Of a stretch of 64,000 bases of DNA, positions 16,725 through 25,166 are shown in pieces; position 1 is the stretch's first letter, and each line of letters begins with the position of its first letter. The notes under the pieces were generated by a model, which did not search any database, had not been told where the DNA came from, and saw nothing but the letters and a program-made list of their open reading frames with translations. This stretch comes from Bradyrhizobium sp. Ec3.3 (GTDB taxonomy: Bacteria > Pseudomonadota > Alphaproteobacteria > Rhizobiales > Xanthobacteraceae): assembly GCF_000472925.1 (NCBI RefSeq), contig NZ_KI421479.1:278792-342791 (forward strand), given 5' to 3'. A program made the position numbers and the translations under genes.

Positions 16725-17767
16725 TGCGCATCCTGGTCGCGACCGACGCCTGGCACCCGCAAGTCAACGGTGTGGTTCGGACGCTGACCAAGCTCGCCGA
16801 CGCCGCCAAGGCGCTGGACGTCGAGTTCAGCTTCCTCACCCCGCAATCGTTCCGTACCTTCGCGATGCCGAGCTATCGCGACGTGCGGCTCGCGATGCCG
16901 CGGCCAGCGAAGATCGCAAAGCTGATCGAGGAAGCGCGTCCCGACAGTATCCATATCGCGACCGAAGGGCCGATCGGCCTCATGGTCCGCCGCTATTGCC
17001 GGCAGCGCAAGCTGCCGTTCACGACGAGCTTCCACACCCGCTTTCCTGAATATGTCCGGGCCAGGGTGCCGGTTCCGGGATCGCTGATCTGGCGGGCGCT
17101 GCGCCGCTTCCACGCGCCCAGCCGCGCCGTGATGGCGGCGACCCCGGCACTGGCGCGTGAGCTCAGCGAGCGCGGCTTTGACAATGTCGTGCTGTGGCCG
17201 CGCGGCGTCGACAACAAGCTGTTCTATCCCCGCGCCATCGATCTCTGCTTTCCCGCGCCGGTGTTCCTCTGCGTCGGCCGCGTCGCGGTGGAGAAGAATC
17301 TGGAAGCATTCCTCGACCTCGATCTGCCCGGCACCAAGGTGATCGTCGGCGACGGCCCGGCGCGCGCTGGCCTGGAGCAGGCCTATCCCCAGGCGATCTT
17401 CTTAGGCGAAAAGCACGGCGAGGCGCTGGCCGAAATCTATGCCGCGGCCGACGTGTTCGTGTTTCCGAGCCGGACCGACACCTTTGGCCTCGTGCTCCTC
17501 GAAGCGCTGGCGAGCGGCCTGCCGGTCGCGGCCTTCCCGGTGAAGGGGCCGCGGGACGTGATCGGCGATGCGCCGGTCGGGGTGCTGGACGAGGATCTGC
17601 GCAGCGCCTGCCTCGTCGCACTCGACATTTCCAGGCAGGCCTGCGTCGAATTTGCCGCCAATCATACCTGGGAGGCCTCGGCGCGCGCCTTCGTCGACAG
17701 CATCCGGGCCGTCGGCGCCGTGCTGCCGCACGCAGGCGGACGGGAACAGCCGCGCTTCGTCGCCTGA
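16724..17767 (+). CDS. GT4-family glycosyltransferase
   Basis: GT-B glycosyltransferase of 347 residues. The N-terminal domain opens with ILVATDAWHPQVNGVVRTL, the acceptor-side glycine loop of GT4 enzymes. The C-terminal domain carries FLCVGRVAVEKNLEAFL and the nucleotide-sugar motif VFPSRTDTFGLVLLEALASGLPV (E-x7-E). Family relatives transfer mannose, glucose or glucuronate to lipid acceptors. The ATG at 16724 overlaps the phosphoesterase stop; a GTG one codon earlier is also possible. With its coupled partner it is probably a membrane glycolipid enzyme, though donor and acceptor cannot be read from sequence. Confidence 0.88.
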   Translation: MRILVATDAWHPQVNGVVRTLTKLADAAKALDVEFSFLTPQSFRTFAMPSYRDVRLAMPRPAKIAKLIEEARPDSIHIATEGPIGLMVRRYCRQRKLPFTTSFHTRFPEYVRARVPVPGSLIWRALRRFHAPSRAVMAATPALARELSERGFDNVVLWPRGVDNKLFYPRAIDLCFPAPVFLCVGRVAVEKNLEAFLDLDLPGTKVIVGDGPARAGLEQAYPQAIFLGEKHGEALAEIYAAADVFVFPSRTDTFGLVLLEALASGLPVAAFPVKGPRDVIGDAPVGVLDEDLRSACLVALDISRQACVEFAANHTWEASARAFVDSIRAVGAVLPHAGGREQPRFVA

Positions 17768-17822
17768 TACTCTCACGCGGCGGTGTCTTCCCAGCCGTGG
17801 GCGGCCGGGATACAAATTACCC

Positions 17823-18806
17823 ATGACGGAACAGCCCCTCCCGGTCGGACCCGCCGACATCGATGCCGCAGCGCGCGTGATCGCGCCCTTCGCCATCCGC
17901 ACCCCGCTTTTGTCCTTTCCTGTGCTCAACGAGCTCGTCGGTGCAAAGGTGTTCCTGAAGCCGGAGATGTTGCAGCGGACCGGCTCGTTCAAGTTCCGTG
18001 GCGCCTTCAACAAGGTGTCCTCGATCCCGCAGGACAAGCGCAGCGGCGGCGTGGTCGCGTTCTCGTCAGGCAATCACGCCCAGGGTGTGGCGGCCGCGGC
18101 AAAGATCCTCGACATGCAGGCGACCATCGTGATGCCGTCGGATGCGCCGCTCTCCAAGCGCGAGCGCACCAAATCCTACGGCGCCGAGGTCGTGCTGTAC
18201 GATCGCGACCGTGACGATCGCGAAGCGATCGCACGCGGCATTGCCGAGAAGCGCGGCGCGACGCTGGTCAGGCCCTATGACGATCCCTACGTCATCGCAG
18301 GGCAGGGTACCGCGGGCCGCGAGATCGCCGAGGACATGGCGGCGCTCGGTATCGCGCCCGATATCGTCGTGGCGCCGGCCTCCGGCGGGGGCCTGATCGC
18401 GGGCGTCGCGACCGCCGTGAAAGCCCGCTATCCGCAGGCCCAGCTCGTCGTGGCCGAGCCCGAAGCGTTCGACGATCACAAGCTCTCGCTCGCCGTAGGT
18501 CACCGCGAGGCGCATGCGCCCGCAGGACGCACGATCTGCGACGCGCTGATGGCGCTGATCCCGGGCGAGATGACCTTTGCCATCAACGGCAAGCTGTTGT
18601 CGCGCGGCGTCACCGCATCGGACGCGGAGGTCGGCGCGGCCGTTGCGTTTGCCTATCGCGAGCTGAAGCTGGTGGTCGAGCCCGGCGGTGCCGTCGGCCT
18701 CGCCGCGCTGCTCGCGGGGCGTCTCGATGTTGCCGGCAAGAACATCGTCATCGTGCTCTCGGGCGGCAATGTCGACGCCGATTTGTTCGCCGAGCTCGTG
18801 GCCTGA
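17823..18806 (+). CDS. Threonine/serine dehydratase (fold-type II PLP enzyme)
   Basis: Cytoplasmic PLP enzyme of 327 residues, catabolic-type threonine dehydratase or serine/hydroxyaspartate ammonia-lyase relative. The PLP lysine is K57 in TGSFKFRGAFNK. The asparagine loop is SSGNHAQGVA and the glycine-rich phosphate loop is PASGGGLIAGV. There is no C-terminal ACT regulatory domain, so it is not the biosynthetic, isoleucine-inhibited IlvA. ATG 17823 matches the family start. It lies 55 bases after the glycosyltransferase on the same strand; a functional link is not evident. Confidence 0.88.
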   Translation: MTEQPLPVGPADIDAAARVIAPFAIRTPLLSFPVLNELVGAKVFLKPEMLQRTGSFKFRGAFNKVSSIPQDKRSGGVVAFSSGNHAQGVAAAAKILDMQATIVMPSDAPLSKRERTKSYGAEVVLYDRDRDDREAIARGIAEKRGATLVRPYDDPYVIAGQGTAGREIAEDMAALGIAPDIVVAPASGGGLIAGVATAVKARYPQAQLVVAEPEAFDDHKLSLAVGHREAHAPAGRTICDALMALIPGEMTFAINGKLLSRGVTASDAEVGAAVAFAYRELKLVVEPGGAVGLAALLAGRLDVAGKNIVIVLSGGNVDADLFAELVA

Positions 18807-18840
18807 TTCTTTGTCGGTTGGTGTGAGTCGAAGAGCTCCG

Positions 18841-18869
18841 TTTACCTCTCCCCGCTGGGGAGAGGTAAA
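18841..18869. terminator. Perfect 13-bp inverted repeat between convergent genes
   Basis: TTTACCTCTCCCC, loop GCT, GGGGAGAGGTAAA. A perfect stem with a 3-base loop, flanked by a T run on the left and an A run on the right, suits a bidirectional terminator between the dehydratase and metacaspase-like genes. The sequence is also of a type dispersed in such genomes (compare 26-75). Confidence 0.6.
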
Positions 18870-18964
18870 AACCGAGATCGTGCTTAATCACACGCGACCC
18901 TGACATGGGAGAGAGGGCGGAGCATCGCTGCTCTGCCCTTCGTCATTGTTGCAGTTCGTGATGA

Positions 18965-20782
18965 TCAGTGCATGAAGCCGACGCGGCGATTCATGCCGGC
19001 GTTCGCCGGTGCCTGATTCATCGTCTGGGCATATTGCGGCTTGAAGTTGTTGTTCATCGCGCCGCCGCCCATCCGGTTCGGCATCGTGTTGAGCTGCGGA
19101 TGGTTGGTCCGCGCCTGGATGTTGTTCGGCGGATTGTTGTTCTGCTTGACGATACCGGTATTGCCGTTGCCGGTCCGGATCGGCTGGTTCTGCCTTTGCA
19201 CGTTGTTGGTCTTCACGTCGATGTTCTTGATGTCGACGTTCGAACCGCCCTTGCCCGCGGTCGTCACCGGCAGGGTCACGATCTTGCCGGTGTTGCTGGC
19301 GTTGTTGCCGGCATTCGTGGTGTTGGTTACCGGCAGCGTCACGATCTTGCCGACGGTCCCGTTGTTGGTCGTGCCATTGGTCGGCGCAGGCAGGGTGACG
19401 ATCTTGCCCGGAAGCTGCGACGGCGTGGTGTTCGGCTGGTTGTTGGAAGGCGGCGTGCCGATCTGGCCGCCATTGCCGAGCTTGCCGATGACGTTGCTGT
19501 CGATCGGGATCGGCTTGTTCTGCGCGCCGCCATTGCCCTGCTGCGCGAGTGGGATGTACTTGGTCGGACCGAGATTGCCGAGCTTCAGCGTCGGCGCGAT
19601 GGTCTGCGGCGCGAGGAAATGCGTCGCCTGCATCAGCGGGATCTTCTTCGGCTCGACCTGGAGCTTCAATGCCGGCGTCGCATAGGGGCTGCTGGCGTAG
19701 CTGTCGTGGAAGTTCTTGTAGGCGAGCGGCGAGTTGGCGAGAACGGCCTTGTGCCAGGCTTCCACCATCAAGAGGTTGGCGAGCAGCCAGCGGATGTGGT
19801 CGCACAGCGGGTCGTGCGGGTACATCCGGACGAACTCCTGATAGTACTCAGGATTGCCCTCGGAGAGCACGTAATCGTAGGCCTGCCGCGCGGAGCGGCT
19901 CGGCAGGTTGGACGCCATCTGCACGACCGGCGACTTCACCGGCGGGCGGTTGGCGGCAACCGCGGTGTCGCCGAAGAAATAGAAGTCGCTCGTCAGCGAT
20001 GAGCTTTCCCACGGCGTCTGCTGGCCGTCGGTGGTGTGGTTCACCTCCAGCCGCACCCGCTTGAACAGCTGCTCGATCGGCACGTTCGGTTCGCGCGCGA
20101 CGTTCAGGAAGGCCTGGGTGTAGGGACTGTGACCGCCCCGGCCGTCGAGTGCCTCCGCGCCCGGCGCAGTCGAGTAGCCGACGATCGAGCCGTTCGGCGC
20201 GTCGACGATGGCAAGGCCACGACTGGCGTCGGTCAGGTATGGGAACGGATTGTTGCGGCAGGCATCGAGAATGACGATGCGCATGCGGCTCGGGATCGTC
20301 TCGAGCGTCGACATCACGTCGACGAGGCGCACCGAGTTGTTGACGAGCTCGGTGGGGCTCGAGACCTTTGCATCGACCGGCACGAGATAGTTCTCGCCGG
20401 CAAGCTGCACGCCGTGACCGGCGTAGTAGACCATCGCAACTGTGTTGGGTCCGCGCGCGGCGACCTTCGCGGAAAAGTCCTGCACGACCCTCAGCATGTC
20501 ATTCTGGGTCAGGTCGGTCGCGGAAATCACCTCGAACCCGGCGGAGTTGAGGAATTGCGCCATCGACTGCGCATCATTGTCAGGGTTCGCGAGCTGCGGC
20601 GCGTTCTGGTAGTTCGAATTGCCGATCACCAGCGCGACGCGCTGCTCCGGGCCTTGCAGCGCGGTAGGCGCGGCATTGCCCTGCTCGACGATCGCGGTCT
20701 GCGCGGAAACGGGACTGCACGCAAAGCCGAACAGGCTTCCGAGCAGGCCCGCATACATCAGCAACGATTTGAAACGGAACAT
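18965..20782 (-). CDS. Secreted caspase-family (peptidase C14) protein with Asn/Thr-rich repeat tail
   Basis: Protein of 605 residues with a signal peptide (hydrophobic about 7-27, cut near SAQ). A caspase p20-like domain spans about 45-275: LVIGNSNYQNAPQL, the catalytic histidine H123 in YYAGHG, and cysteine C175 in LDACRNNPF, both intact. A mid helical region (about 290-390, EYYQEFVRMYPHDPLCDHIRW) precedes a low-complexity tail rich in Asn, Thr, Gly and Pro. The tail contains three GKIVTLP units about 20 residues apart. It is probably periplasmic or envelope-bound; bacterial relatives are called metacaspases/orthocaspases, with Arg/Lys specificity when active. Substrate unknown. The gene stands alone. 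Confidence 0.87.
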   Translation of the reverse strand: MFRFKSLLMYAGLLGSLFGFACSPVSAQTAIVEQGNAAPTALQGPEQRVALVIGNSNYQNAPQLANPDNDAQSMAQFLNSAGFEVISATDLTQNDMLRVVQDFSAKVAARGPNTVAMVYYAGHGVQLAGENYLVPVDAKVSSPTELVNNSVRLVDVMSTLETIPSRMRIVILDACRNNPFPYLTDASRGLAIVDAPNGSIVGYSTAPGAEALDGRGGHSPYTQAFLNVAREPNVPIEQLFKRVRLEVNHTTDGQQTPWESSSLTSDFYFFGDTAVAANRPPVKSPVVQMASNLPSRSARQAYDYVLSEGNPEYYQEFVRMYPHDPLCDHIRWLLANLLMVEAWHKAVLANSPLAYKNFHDSYASSPYATPALKLQVEPKKIPLMQATHFLAPQTIAPTLKLGNLGPTKYIPLAQQGNGGAQNKPIPIDSNVIGKLGNGGQIGTPPSNNQPNTTPSQLPGKIVTLPAPTNGTTNNGTVGKIVTLPVTNTTNAGNNASNTGKIVTLPVTTAGKGGSNVDIKNIDVKTNNVQRQNQPIRTGNGNTGIVKQNNNPPNNIQARTNHPQLNTMPNRMGGGAMNNNFKPQYAQTMNQAPANAGMNRRVGFMH

Positions 20783-20917
20783 AAGCGTGCTCCCCTAGGG
20801 ACTAATCTCGATGTGAGATTGGTTGCGGGGACGCTAGACCGCGTTCAGGGGAGAGGGACGTGATGCCGGTCACCCAGGCGGCGGACGTGATCTGGGTCAC
20901 ACTGGCGCCGGCCGTGG

Positions 20918-21271
20918 TTAGGGAAAGCTCCTGACGACCTCGATCAGGCCGACAATGGCGGCGTTGAATGCGTCGAGATCTTGTGCAGGGATCCAGTATT
21001 CCAGATGGGATCGACCGCCTGCCTCCTGCACGTCGTACCTGTCGATGTAGCTCCGCTTGATCCGGAAGCGCGTCACGAAGCCTGCGCCGCTCGCAGGCAC
21101 ATTCCAGTCGCGCGCGATCTTGATCGCGTAGTCCTCGGTGAGTACCGGATAGAAGATCGGCTGATCCGGCAGGCGCGGTGGGAAAGCGCGCATACCCGCT
21201 TGTTGGATCAGCTCAAGCTCCTTCGGTCCGACTGGCCGCCAGAGGGTGAGAGTGTCTTCGTCAGCCGGCAT
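20918..21271 (-). CDS. Small conserved protein (ADP-ribosylation/crystallin J1-named family)
   Basis: Cytoplasmic protein of 117 residues, recognisable by LWRPVGPKELELIQQAGMRAFPPRLPDQPIFYPVL and the ending YWIPAQDLDAFNAAIVGLIEV. Public annotation often calls this family ADP-ribosylation/crystallin J1, but no catalytic ADP-ribosylglycohydrolase motif is present and its function is unknown. The start at 21271 (MPADEDTLTL) is preferred; a longer frame reaches into a dispersed repeat. It lies 135 bases downstream of nothing obviously related. Confidence 0.72.
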   Translation of the reverse strand: MPADEDTLTLWRPVGPKELELIQQAGMRAFPPRLPDQPIFYPVLTEDYAIKIARDWNVPASGAGFVTRFRIKRSYIDRYDVQEAGGRSHLEYWIPAQDLDAFNAAIVGLIEVVRSFP

Positions 21272-21337
21272 TGTTGGGCCTGTTGGATGAGCTCGGGCTA
21301 TTGCGGTGACAGTTGTTGTAGCGCGCTGTCTCAAGGC

Positions 21338-21416
21338 CGTCATTGCGAGCGGAGCGAAGCAATCCAGAATCCCTCCGCGGAAAAGTCTGGATTGCTTCGC
21401 TCCGCTCGCAATGACG
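21338..21416. repeat. Dispersed palindromic repeat, CGTCATTGCGAGCGGAG type (copy 3)
   Basis: The cleanest copy: left arm CGTCATTGCGAGCGGAGCGA and right arm CGCTCCGCTCGCAATGACG pair almost fully, with CAATCCAGA / TCTGGATTG as an inner stem and a CCCTCCGCGGAAAAG centre. It could form a long hairpin in RNA. Confidence 0.8.
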
Positions 21417-21465
21417 GAGCAAGATGCGTCAGCGTGATTCTCCGACTCACACGAATGCGCTGCGT

Positions 21466-22839
21466 TTACGAGAAGAACGCGATCTTCTCGGCCTGGGTCA
21501 TGCGACGGATCGGCGCCAGCGGATCGTTGGCGGGTGCGCGGGGCTTTTGCAGCATGCCGCTCGCAAGTATCGTCGAGCCGAGCGACGGCTGCTCCGGCAG
21601 CGGCGAGGGCATGGGAAGGGGCGAAGTCTGCGAAGCCGCCTGTAGCGTCGCATGTAGAGCTGCCAGGGCCTCTGCTGGCGCCGGGCGCTCCATGATCGCG
21701 ACCGCGGGCTCGAACGGCGCGACTGGCGCGATCGATTGGGCTGCGATCGACTCGGGCAAAGCTGGCTCTTGCAAGACCGGCTCCGGCAAGACTGGATCGG
21801 ACAAGTCTGGCCCGGCGGCGACGGGCGCCTCGACAGCGGCTGCGACTTCAACAGGCTCGGCGATCGCCTCGTCGAACTCGGGATCGGGCGCGGCCATCTC
21901 CATCGCGATCCGCTCGAGAATGGCTTCGTCTTCCGCCTCGGCTGCGGCATCGAACGGAAGCTCGTCGGCGGCATCCGCGAGGGGGGCAGGCTCGGCAACG
22001 CTCTCTTCGATCGCGACGCGGCCTTCGGCGACCTTAGCGATTCCGGTCTCTCCAGCGACGTCCATCGCCTCACTGATGGCCGTCTCATCGGCGACCTCGG
22101 CCGCAGCAACTGTGGCCTCAGGCTCGGAAACTGTCGCGACCGCCTGCGGCATCTCCGCTGCGGGCGGCTCGCTTGCCGCCATCGCCACCTCGGCATCCGC
22201 CATCGCGAGCATCTCGGGCGCCGGAGCAGGTGGGGGGTGAGTCGCCGCCGCGTCTCCCGTTTCGACCCGCTCGACATGGTCCCTGAGCAGATCGAAGGCG
22301 GCCTTGAGGTCGGTGCGGGGGTCGATGGTCGAAGTCTGACCACAGGCGGCCTCGATGGCCGCGAGCTGCGAATCAATCAGGTCGCAGATTCGCCCGTCGG
22401 CGCCGATCTCGCGCCAGCGCCAGGAGATCTCCTTGATGATGCGCACACCGCGGTGGATCGGCCCGAGGCTGGTCTCGAGCAGAGCGGGATCGAACGCCGC
22501 GATCGCGATCGTCTCGGCCTCGCGGATGGCGCGGCGGATCGCCACGAGCGCCTCGGGCAGCCGGTCCTCGACGACGGGTTGGCGCTGTGCTGCAAGGGTT
22601 TCCTCGATCTTTGCGACCGCGTCGAGCACCATGCGCGTGTCGGCGTTGCGGTTGCGCTTGGCGTATTCGCCGAGGAACCAGCGGCCGCGCGCGGTCTCCA
22701 TGAAGGCTTCGCGGATCGCATCGTAGTCCTGCTCGTTCGGCTCGGCCGCGCGGGCAGACATAGGCGAGAGGGCGAATGCTTCAGTGGCCATGGCAATCTC
22801 GTCGCGCAAATCAGTGCGCGTTACAGTAACGATCATCAC
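21466..22839 (-). CDS. Conserved hypothetical protein with helical N-domain and acidic Ala/Pro-rich tail
   Basis: Product of 457 residues. The first 220 are well-ordered and helical, with YDAIREAFMETARGRWFLGE and a hydrophobic ITDLRDHVERVE-like closing helix; I recognise this as a conserved rhizobial hypothetical but cannot name it. The rest is low complexity, rich in Ala, Glu and Pro, with short repeated units (VLPEP, VLQEP, ALPE). It ends in a conserved-looking LAPIRRMTQAEKIAFFS. No signal or membrane segment. A second ATG 16 codons in (22791) is an equally plausible start. It diverges from the MFS gene with only 27 bases between, so promoters must overlap coding sequence. Confidence 0.65.
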   Translation of the reverse strand: MMIVTVTRTDLRDEIAMATEAFALSPMSARAAEPNEQDYDAIREAFMETARGRWFLGEYAKRNRNADTRMVLDAVAKIEETLAAQRQPVVEDRLPEALVAIRRAIREAETIAIAAFDPALLETSLGPIHRGVRIIKEISWRWREIGADGRICDLIDSQLAAIEAACGQTSTIDPRTDLKAAFDLLRDHVERVETGDAAATHPPPAPAPEMLAMADAEVAMAASEPPAAEMPQAVATVSEPEATVAAAEVADETAISEAMDVAGETGIAKVAEGRVAIEESVAEPAPLADAADELPFDAAAEAEDEAILERIAMEMAAPDPEFDEAIAEPVEVAAAVEAPVAAGPDLSDPVLPEPVLQEPALPESIAAQSIAPVAPFEPAVAIMERPAPAEALAALHATLQAASQTSPLPMPSPLPEQPSLGSTILASGMLQKPRAPANDPLAPIRRMTQAEKIAFFS

Positions 22840-22866
22840 GATATCGACCGAATCGCAATTGGTTTG

Positions 22867-24063
22867 ATGAAGAGCGAATCACAAATCCCCATCGCAGCGG
22901 CGCAAGGCCGGCGATTCGCCGTGTACCTGGCACTGTTCTACAGCGTCTCGTTCGCCGTCCTCGGCACGCATCTGCCCTTCTTCACGGTGTGGCTGAAGGC
23001 GGTCGGCATCGAGCCGGCCTGGATCGGAATCATCAGCGCGGTCCCTGCGGTGACGCGCTTCACCACACTGCCCTTCGTGACCGGCTTCGCCGAGCGGCGC
23101 CAGGCCGTGCGCGCGGCACTGATCCTGACCGCATTCGCGTCGGCGATCGGCTTCGCGCTGGTCGGCACGCAGCATCAGCCCCTGCCGGTGCTGCTGCTCT
23201 ACATCGTCACCTGCTGCTTCTGGACGCCGCTGCTGCCGCTGACGGACGCCTATGCGCTGCGCGGCGTCGCCCGCTACAAGCTCGACTACGGGCCGTTGCG
23301 GCTATGGGGCTCGGTGGCCTTCATCGCCGGCGCGCTCGCCTGCGGGCTCCTGGTCGATGTGATCGCCGCGCGCGAATTGATCTGGATCATCGTCGCGCTT
23401 GCGGCGCTCACTGCCTTCACCGGCCTTTCGCTTCAGCCGCTGGATGAGTCGCGACGAAAGAGCGCAGCCGCGCATGGCGGCAAGCGCCTCCTGCGCGATG
23501 CGAGCTTCCTCGCGATCATCGCCTCGGCGGCGCTGATCCAGAGCAGCCATACCGCCTACTACACCTTTGCCTCGATCAACTGGCAGGCTCACGGGCTCGG
23601 CGGGCTGACGATCGCCGGCCTGTGGGCGCTCGGCGTGTTCGCGGAGATCATCGTCTTTGCGGTGTCGCCGCGGCTTTCGCTGCATCCCTCTCTGCTGGTG
23701 GTGATCGGCGGCCTGAGTGCGGTGGCGCGCTGGTCGATCACAGCGCAGGAGCCTCCAGTCGCAGTGCTTGCGATGGTCCAGCTCGCACACGGGCTGAGCT
23801 TTGGCCTCACCCAGGTCGGGGTCATGAACCTGCTGGTGCGTCACGTGCCCGCGCATCAGATGGCGCGCGGGCAGGGCTACTACGCGGCGACCAGCGGGCT
23901 GTTGAGCTCGACGACCTCGATCATCTCGGGCGCGATCTACGCGCGCTATGGCGAGGCGCTGTATTACCTGATGGCCGCGATGGCCGGCACGGGCGCAATG
24001 CTGATGTGGACTGCGCGGCACCGCCTGTTCGCTCATCCCCAGAGCGATGCCTCCGGCGGATAG
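22867..24063 (+). CDS. MFS transporter
   Basis: Integral membrane protein of 398 residues with about twelve hydrophobic segments. The opening FAVYLALFYSVSFAVLGTHLPFFTVWLKAVGIEPAWIG resembles the PPP/YcaD-type MFS_1 group (phenylpropionate or nucleoside permease-like). The ATG at 22867 was chosen because upstream sequence in frame is antisense to the hypothetical gene. Substrate cannot be read from sequence. It meets the dipeptide epimerase gene tail to tail with 31 bases of coding overlap, a hint that it could carry a related peptide, though orientation gives no operon. Confidence 0.85.
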   Translation: MKSESQIPIAAAQGRRFAVYLALFYSVSFAVLGTHLPFFTVWLKAVGIEPAWIGIISAVPAVTRFTTLPFVTGFAERRQAVRAALILTAFASAIGFALVGTQHQPLPVLLLYIVTCCFWTPLLPLTDAYALRGVARYKLDYGPLRLWGSVAFIAGALACGLLVDVIAARELIWIIVALAALTAFTGLSLQPLDESRRKSAAAHGGKRLLRDASFLAIIASAALIQSSHTAYYTFASINWQAHGLGGLTIAGLWALGVFAEIIVFAVSPRLSLHPSLLVVIGGLSAVARWSITAQEPPVAVLAMVQLAHGLSFGLTQVGVMNLLVRHVPAHQMARGQGYYAATSGLLSSTTSIISGAIYARYGEALYYLMAAMAGTGAMLMWTARHRLFAHPQSDASGG

Positions 24064-25028
24064 ACGAGGCTTTCGTCATAGCGCAGGCCGTGATCGCGAT
24101 CCCTTGCCAGCAGCAGCGGCCCGTCGAGATCGACGAACCGCGCCTGCGGCGTCACCAGCATTGCGGGCGCCATCGACAGCGAGGTCGCGACCATGCAGCC
24201 GACCATGATCTCGAATTCCAGCGCTTGCGCAGCATCGGCCATCGCGAGCGCTTCGGTCAGGCCGCCGGTCTTGTCGAGCTTGATGTTGACGGCGTCGTAG
24301 CGCTCGCGCAGGGGCGCGAGCGAGGTGCGGTCATGCACACTCTCGTCGGCGCAGACGGCGAGCGGCCGCCTGATGCGCGCCAGCGCCTCGTCCTGGCCGG
24401 CCGGCAGCGGCTGCTCCACCAGGGTGACACCGACGTCGGCGCAGGCAGCCAGGTTTTGCTCGAGATTGGCCAGCGTCCAGGCCTCGTTGGCATCGACGAT
24501 CAGTTCCGATTCGGGGGCGGCCTTCCGCACTGCGGCGATCCTTTCAGGATCGCCTTCCCCGCCGAGCTTGATCTTCAGGAGCGAGCGGTGCGCCGCCTTG
24601 GCCGTCGCCTCGGCCATCGCCTCAGGGGTGCCCAGTGAGATCGTGTAGGCGGTGGTGCGCTCCCCCGGAACCGGGCGGTCGAGCAGGTTCCACGCCCGCA
24701 GGCCCGCCTCCTTGGCCTCCAGATCGATCAGGGCGCAGTCCAGGGCGTTGCGGGCCGCCCCAGGGCCCATCGCGGCCTGCAGGGCGCGCCGGTCCAGTCC
24801 GCCCCGGATCGCCTCCTGCATGGCCTGGAGCGCCCTCAGTGTGGCCTCCGGGGTCTCCCCATAGCGCGCGTAGGGCACGCATTCGCCGCGGCCGGTCAGG
24901 TCGCCCCGGCTCACCTCGGCCACGACGGTCACGGCCTCGGTCTTGGCGCCCCGGCTGATTGTGAAGAGGCCGGCGATCGGGAAGCGCTCGATTCGCGCCG
25001 CCAACATTGGAAGTTTGCTGGAAGTCAT
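24033..25028 (-). CDS. Dipeptide epimerase (L-Ala-D/L-Glu epimerase family)
   Basis: Enolase-superfamily enzyme of 331 residues that epimerises dipeptides, classically L-Ala-D-Glu from recycled murein. The N-terminal capping domain spans about 1-125. In the barrel, the paired lysines lie in LLKIKLGG (K152, K154), metal ligands are D179 (DANEAW), E205 (EQPLP) and D228 (CADES), and the second acid/base lysine lies in NIKLDKTGG near 250-253. All catalytic positions are present. The last 31 bases overlap the MFS gene on the other strand. It may serve murein peptide recycling, possibly with the neighbouring transporter. Confidence 0.9.
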   Translation of the reverse strand: MTSSKLPMLAARIERFPIAGLFTISRGAKTEAVTVVAEVSRGDLTGRGECVPYARYGETPEATLRALQAMQEAIRGGLDRRALQAAMGPGAARNALDCALIDLEAKEAGLRAWNLLDRPVPGERTTAYTISLGTPEAMAEATAKAAHRSLLKIKLGGEGDPERIAAVRKAAPESELIVDANEAWTLANLEQNLAACADVGVTLVEQPLPAGQDEALARIRRPLAVCADESVHDRTSLAPLRERYDAVNIKLDKTGGLTEALAMADAAQALEFEIMVGCMVATSLSMAPAMLVTPQARFVDLDGPLLLARDRDHGLRYDESLVYPPEASLWG

Positions 25029-25166
25029 TTAGAACTCTGGCAATTTCTGAACCGGCTGGTTACCTGATGCAACTAACTATGGCTGGTTGGGGGTACCTTC
25101 TTCAAGGTTAGGGCGCGTGCGCAACCATCTCTTCTCATCCGAACCCTTCGCTAGGGAGCGGACATC

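Noticed and set aside
21736..22866. N-terminal extension of the MFS frame by 377 codons
   Set aside because: This part is antisense to the conserved hypothetical gene; the MFS similarity begins only after the ATG at 22867.
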